Source of the DNA: Angiostrongylus vasorum
Taxonomy: Eukaryota; Nematoda; Chromadorea; Rhabditida; Metastrongylidae
NCBI GenBank assembly: GCA_018806985.1
Contig: JADANN010000466.1
Location: forward strand, 496,001-560,000
Direction: 5' to 3'
Length of the DNA stretch: 64,000 nt
This document shows, one piece after another, positions 61,901-64,000 of this stretch. Below the pieces are notes generated by a model that was not told the DNA's origin, made no database searches, and saw nothing but the letters and a program-made list of their open reading frames with translations. Every line of letters starts with the position of its first letter. Position 1 is the first letter of the stretch. The position numbers and the translations under genes are program-made.

Positions 61901-63873
61901 AACAAGACGCGATTGTATTGGCGCATCTTCACCAAGTGTTTTACCTTGTCTTGTAGCGAAATATGCATACTTCCCAGACTCAAATCCTCCGACATAGTCG
62001 ATCCTAAATAATTTCTTCTGTTTTGTCTTTATTTTCTCACGCTAAACGGTTTCTATCTGATTTTCTTCAGTTTTTCAACCCATACAACTCTTCCATTATC
62101 GTACCATAATATGCTATAAAACTCACAGATGAAAAAATATCTCAATTCCAATCAATGACAAAACTGTTTCACTTACGAATAAACATTGCACCTCTTAAAT
62201 TACGCCAATTCACGATCACACACCTATAACTGCTCCTAAATTTTCGTTCGAGGCTAATTTCCGTTCCAGTTGCTAGCCCTCTGTCTGCAAGTTCAAACTC
62301 CTTCGCTTCTCCATCACGACCACGTGATAACCGTAATGATGTTATCGCCGGAATATCATCACGAAACAGCTTAAACATTATAAACGACCTTTCGAGTAAA
62401 ACAGAAACGCATTTTTCTTACGCATAGCCTTAATGACCATTATACTCACTGGTCCTCTGACAAAGGTAGTCCCCACGTATAACACCGGATTACCAGATGG
62501 TCCAGTACCGACAAAGACTACTGCAGACGATGTGGCATCATTAGCAATCATCGGCTCAGGAGATTCGACCTGCACGTCACTGATATTGTGGAGATTCCTG
62601 AGACGACATCTGCCCTGGAATTAAGAACGTCAGACAGAGAAAGCTAGATCTAAAAGTGAGCAGAAATAAGCTTCAAAACGCCGAACTTCCCGATATAGCA
62701 GTTATTAACAATCAACTAACAAATTTTATATGGCTGAAATCACTTCTGAAACCGATTATATAGTCGCCAACCCACAGGAATCGCTGGGTTTATTCAAGTA
62801 ATCCTAGTAAAAGGGCAGCAATGCTTCCGACGATATATAAGACCCAGTAATTGGATGAAGCGAAAACCTGGGAACTGCTTAGAGTGGATAACTCAGGATT
62901 GTAAGACACAGGAAGCTCATTAGGTATTAATCACATGAATGAGAGAGATGATGAAACTGCAACCAAATCCAGATAACGAACTCGGCAAACTCCATAGATG
63001 AAGGACGCAAAACAGCGAAATGAATGGAAGAACTGCTAAAGCACTCGACAAGACACAAGAAGATACCCAGTGCTCGATACCAGCATCGAAAGCAGTTCAC
63101 CAACAAATATACAATACAATACCATAGACAACTTTAGTGAAGTAACCGAATGAAAAAATCTGCGAATCAGCAAAAGAACAACGTAAGAAAGACGGAACCC
63201 TTCAAGAGCCAGGAAAAAGAATTAAATTCATATCAATTTTCTGAACGGACTTTTCATTTAGCCTTAGTATGAATAAATTATATATTTTTTAGACTGTTTA
63301 GCTTACACGAGGTTGCCACGAAATTTCTGTTCGGCTAACGTTTCGGTGCCTTCGTCTTCTTCAGATTCACAGCGGTTTTTGTTTGGAATATTCGAGCGGT
63401 GCTTCATTCCAGACGAATCTACTGGATGCGACTACGAAGATCCACATCGTAAGGACGAACGTGGGCAATCAACTCGAATTATCGAGGGTTTAAAGGAGCT
63501 GTATGGGGTCGAGGGTTTTAGCCGAATAAAAATTTCGTAACAAGCCCGTATAAGCTGAACCATCTAAAGTCTATACTGACCAAATTCGTACATTCACAAA
63601 TCCCGCGCTAACATTCCAGACTCTAAAACGTCGGAAATCATTGTTTCTACTTCTGTTCAAACATCACAACTGTTTCCTACTCACTACATGGTAAAGGACA
63701 TGATTAGGTTACGATCTGTGAGATAGAATGTGTCAATCCAATCTTAACAGTGTAGTTACCTACCTGAAAAAGACTCGTACATTCGATCAACTGCGAAGAC
63801 TTGTCGTAGACAGCTAGTGCCTTCGCGTGAGAATTTGTCTTATGTCGAATTGCCGAACAGCTATCGTTACGAC
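35445..63873 (-). CDS. Plexin, semaphorin receptor (5' end beyond the window)
   Basis: Family role: transmembrane receptor for semaphorins in axon guidance and epidermal morphogenesis, signalling through a cytoplasmic Ras/Rap GAP domain. I trace 33 exons on the minus strand from 63764-63873 to the stop at 35445-35447, about 5.48 kb or roughly 1,825 codons. Domain order: sema, PSI 1, linker, PSI 2, PSI 3, IPT repeats, one membrane span, split GAP domain, short tail ending in MPRERM. Nearly all splice phases agree; the exception is the exon at 43269-43394. The signal peptide and first residues are missing at the right edge. Length and architecture fit nematode PLX-1/PLX-2, but I cannot tell which. 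Several introns are long and full of repeats, including two sense-opposed RTE copies at 44-48 kb. Confidence 0.93.
40070..40352 (-). repeat. SINE-A copy in plexin intron
   Basis: Near-complete. Tail ataaaagataaagctctcgg; minus-strand head TGTAGCGCAGTGGTGGGAGG; same strand as the gene. Confidence 0.8.
40780..41060 (+). repeat. SINE-C copy in plexin intron
   Basis: Body gccttagcccggttatctcc, gactcgaccagcatgctacg, 3' part gcacgttggatgcgaggaca and atcgagtgtaagaagtgc. It lies between two plexin exons (40600 and 41112). Confidence 0.6.
41547..43394 (-). CDS. Plexin part 3: last IPT, membrane span, start of the cytoplasmic domain
   Basis: Exons: 43269-43394 (or ending at 43280), 41734-42636, 41547-41645. 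The first holds [20 protein letters not shown] of an IPT fold. The 903-nt exon holds further IPT sequence, the membrane span ([20 protein letters not shown], about 42050-42125), a basic stop-transfer (YRRK), a juxtamembrane heptad stretch and the conserved [17 protein letters not shown] and [11 protein letters not shown] segments of the first GAP lobe. The exon at 43269 does not join its upstream neighbour in frame with the sites I can see. Confidence 0.85.
43780..43921. repeat. Two (AT)n arrays around a short palindrome
   Basis: AT runs at 43780-43816 and 43848-43921. The spacer reads tatgcatatact ... agtatatgcata, an inverted repeat. Plexin intron. Confidence 0.92.
44090..46857 (+). mobile_element. 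RTE-type retrotransposon, nearly full length, inactive, opposite to plexin
   Basis: Endonuclease piece 44173-44475 ([36 protein letters not shown]), then [11 protein letters not shown] (44600), where the usual Asn of GDFNA is Lys, and an LDHCLL box in place of SDH. RT pieces around 45640-46170 include [16 protein letters not shown] and [14 protein letters not shown] sequence read as [11 protein letters not shown]. The 3' region resembles the other copies, and the element ends in a short heptamer repeat (aggtgacaggtgacagg). Many frameshifts and stops make it dead. It sits inside a 5.2-kb plexin intron. Confidence 0.85.
46858..47925 (+). mobile_element. Second RTE copy, 5'-truncated, directly after the first
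   Basis: Begins within the RT domain ([20 protein letters not shown]) right after the heptamer tail of the preceding copy. It continues through [20 protein letters not shown] and the 3' conserved [18 protein letters not shown], and ends at caacgggacgacaggtaacg. Frameshifted and inactive. Confidence 0.8.
48558..51564 (-). CDS. Plexin part 2: PSI and IPT exons
   Basis: Exons: 51377-51564 (PSI 1, [19 protein letters not shown]), 51180-51234, 50993-51102, 50788-50897, 50438-50619 (PSI 2, [20 protein letters not shown]), 49710-50285 (PSI 3, [17 protein letters not shown], then GPVGGRTK opening IPT 1), 49471-49638 ([12 protein letters not shown]), 49051-49147, 48780-48862 ([17 protein letters not shown]), 48558-48689 ([19 protein letters not shown]). 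Introns are short and phases match throughout. The cysteine spacing of each PSI is intact. Confidence 0.92.
51600..51885 (-). repeat. SINE-A copy in plexin intron
   Basis: Shares tgattgagtgcatacctgac, cgaatgtatcgagccagtgc and the terminal ccactactgcactacacggg (minus-strand head). Confidence 0.8.
52010..52290 (+). repeat. Degenerate SINE-A copy
   Basis: Shares gtgctctgcaatatacatgt, ccagacttgtttggaac, gtcgaatgcatggcgcac and a cgctttatcctttattct tail. Confidence 0.55.
52545..52985. repeat. Two SINE-B-like tRNA modules, head to head orientation
   Basis: At 52545-52770 (minus) gcttcgaacacgcgattacc and acgtgctatccaccacacca. At 52874-52960 (plus) gttagtgtagtggataacac, ggtaatcgcgggttcgaagc. The second resembles a tRNA in A- and B-box spacing, but the acceptor and T stems do not pair fully, so I call it a pseudo-tRNA/SINE module rather than a tRNA gene. 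Confidence 0.55.
53330..53470 (+). repeat. SINE-A 5' fragment
   Basis: Shares caagcgccctgcgcaaacca, ggaagcagacttgtcc and taatgacaatgtag with family heads; 3' part missing. Confidence 0.4.
53560..53832 (-). repeat. SINE-A copy in plexin intron
   Basis: Tail gataaagctttcggcgttga; body cttgcggtggactaccgaag; head on the minus strand at the right end (ctctaaccattgtgtctcac). Confidence 0.75.
54475..63873 (-). CDS. Plexin part 1: sema domain exons
   Basis: Exons: 63764-63873, 62450-62614, 62224-62369, 61859-62003, 61259-61359, 61079-61142, 60833-60937, 60662-60755, 59453-59583, 54475-54606. Sema landmarks in order: RNDSCSAI...[126 protein letters not shown] then [14 protein letters not shown]; and [10 protein letters not shown], the strand before PSI 1. 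All joins are in phase. A 4.8-kb intron (54607-59452) carries SINE-B and foldback repeats. Residues before RNDSC lie outside the window. Confidence 0.9.
55385..55620 (-). repeat. SINE-B copy in plexin intron
   Basis: Shares tgatgctgagatacctgcaa, gcggtggggaccgaacacga, gcgttcaccgctacaccata and tttctctcagtcgtgctaat with 7825 and 33602. A partial second start (taacggcagggtattg, repeated as taatggcagggtattatggg at 55693) marks neighbouring sequence also seen at 33580. Confidence 0.7.
56203..56378 (+). repeat. Solo outer end of the large foldback element
   Basis: Nearly identical to 20422-20600. From accttccaggctctgaagaa through gccgaaacgtcagctactgt to aatagaaagtcgatcctggg. Only one arm is present. 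Confidence 0.88.
56380..57910. other. Plexin intron, nothing identified
   Basis: No exon or family repeat recognised. It lies inside the 4.8-kb intron between the last sema exons. Confidence 0.4.
57911..58150. repeat. Small foldback element
   Basis: Arms 57932-57978 (tttattcggctaacgtttcg) and 58033-58083 (cgaaacgatagccgaataaa) are inverted repeats around a spacer of about 55 bp. It belongs to the same motif family as 63297 and 24860. Confidence 0.75.
58151..59452. other. Plexin intron, nothing identified
   Basis: Around 58280 ggctccgaagaagatttgac recalls foldback ends. No other feature is seen. Confidence 0.35.
59625..59830 (+). repeat. Degenerate SINE-A copy
   Basis: Shares ggtgccctgcaatttacacg, ggtcgttaatttaatcc, gcaaattggaaccagatttg and gattcgatacataaacgagc. 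Confidence 0.5.
60297..60565 (-). repeat. SINE-A copy in plexin intron
   Basis: Shares ctgagggatgcgccatgcat, ggaggtgattgaatgcatat, accgaccccggagggatgag and head ccgaccactgggctacacga. Confidence 0.8.
61560..61815 (-). repeat. SINE-A copy with a clear short-repeat tail
   Basis: Tail aaaggataaaaggataaacg at the left; body gaatgcatatctggcc, tcgcggtggtctactgatgt; minus-strand head with GGGATCGATCC-type B box near 61765 and gcgctacatgcg at the right. Confidence 0.8.
63297..63562. repeat. Small foldback element near the right edge
   Basis: Left end gcttacacgaggttgccacg plus ttcggctaacgtttcggtgc; right end ttttagccgaataaaaattt plus cccgtataagctgaac. The ends are inverted repeats. It lies in the first visible plexin intron. 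Confidence 0.7.
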
Positions 63874-64000
63874 CTGAAACAGGGAAATCAATCTGGAACG
63901 GTAAACGGTGAAAGCGTAAAGTGAAAAGCTAAGATATCCCATAGTATGTTAAATAAATCAAGATATAATGAGCAAAATTAAAGCCCGGAAAAAGATTTAC

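Noticed and set aside
1..64000. CRISPR arrays, bacterial operons, phage or viral genes
   Set aside because: No regularly spaced direct repeats with unique spacers, no prokaryotic gene organisation and no viral hallmark proteins. The reverse transcriptases are of RTE LINE type without LTRs or gag/env.

Overview
The window looks like nuclear DNA of a parasitic clade V (strongylid, hookworm-like) nematode. It carries small-exon genes with short AG-ending (TTTTAG/TTTCAG) introns beside long repeat-filled ones, possible spliced-leader acceptor sites just upstream of two start codons, RTE-type non-LTR retrotransposons, and very many short interspersed repeats. This assignment is inference from gene structure and repeat types. 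No bacterial, phage or CRISPR content is visible.

Four protein-coding genes can be supported. (1) 1191-7164 (-): a complete nine-exon gene for the ribosome-biogenesis WD40 protein UTP21/WDR36. The hand-built exon chain closes in frame to 903 codons. (2) 9396-16640 (+): a syntaxin-6-type t-SNARE. Its Qc-SNARE helix and C-terminal membrane anchor are clear, but no Habc domain is found. (3) 29146 to at least 30637 (+): a secreted, probably nematode-specific protein with a repeated PPGF..LP...L..IH module. (4) 35445 to beyond the right edge (63873 is the last exon seen) (-): a plexin receptor, with about 33 exons recognised from the sema domain through PSI and IPT domains, the membrane span, the split GAP domain and the stop codon. 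Only the signal-peptide end is missing. A possible orphan exon lies at 8299-8549 (+).

The rest is dominated by repeats. There are RTE retrotransposons: a 2.7-kb antisense copy in the long syntaxin intron, two copies in tandem in a plexin intron, and small fragments. Three dispersed families carry pol III A-box/B-box-like heads (called SINE-A, -B and -C here). A fourth family, of about 390 bp ('element D'), has a short-repeat tail; one copy is split by about 730 bp of G- and C-tract-rich DNA. Foldback elements include an almost perfect 300-bp-arm palindrome at 19815-20560, whose outer end recurs alone at 56203-56378.

No operon or multi-gene functional system is visible. UTP21 acts in the nucleolus, syntaxin-6 at the trans-Golgi/endosome, and plexin at the cell surface. 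The most unusual content is the repeat landscape (several tRNA-like families, a nested insertion, long palindromes) and a few exon joins in plexin and UTP21 that do not close cleanly.
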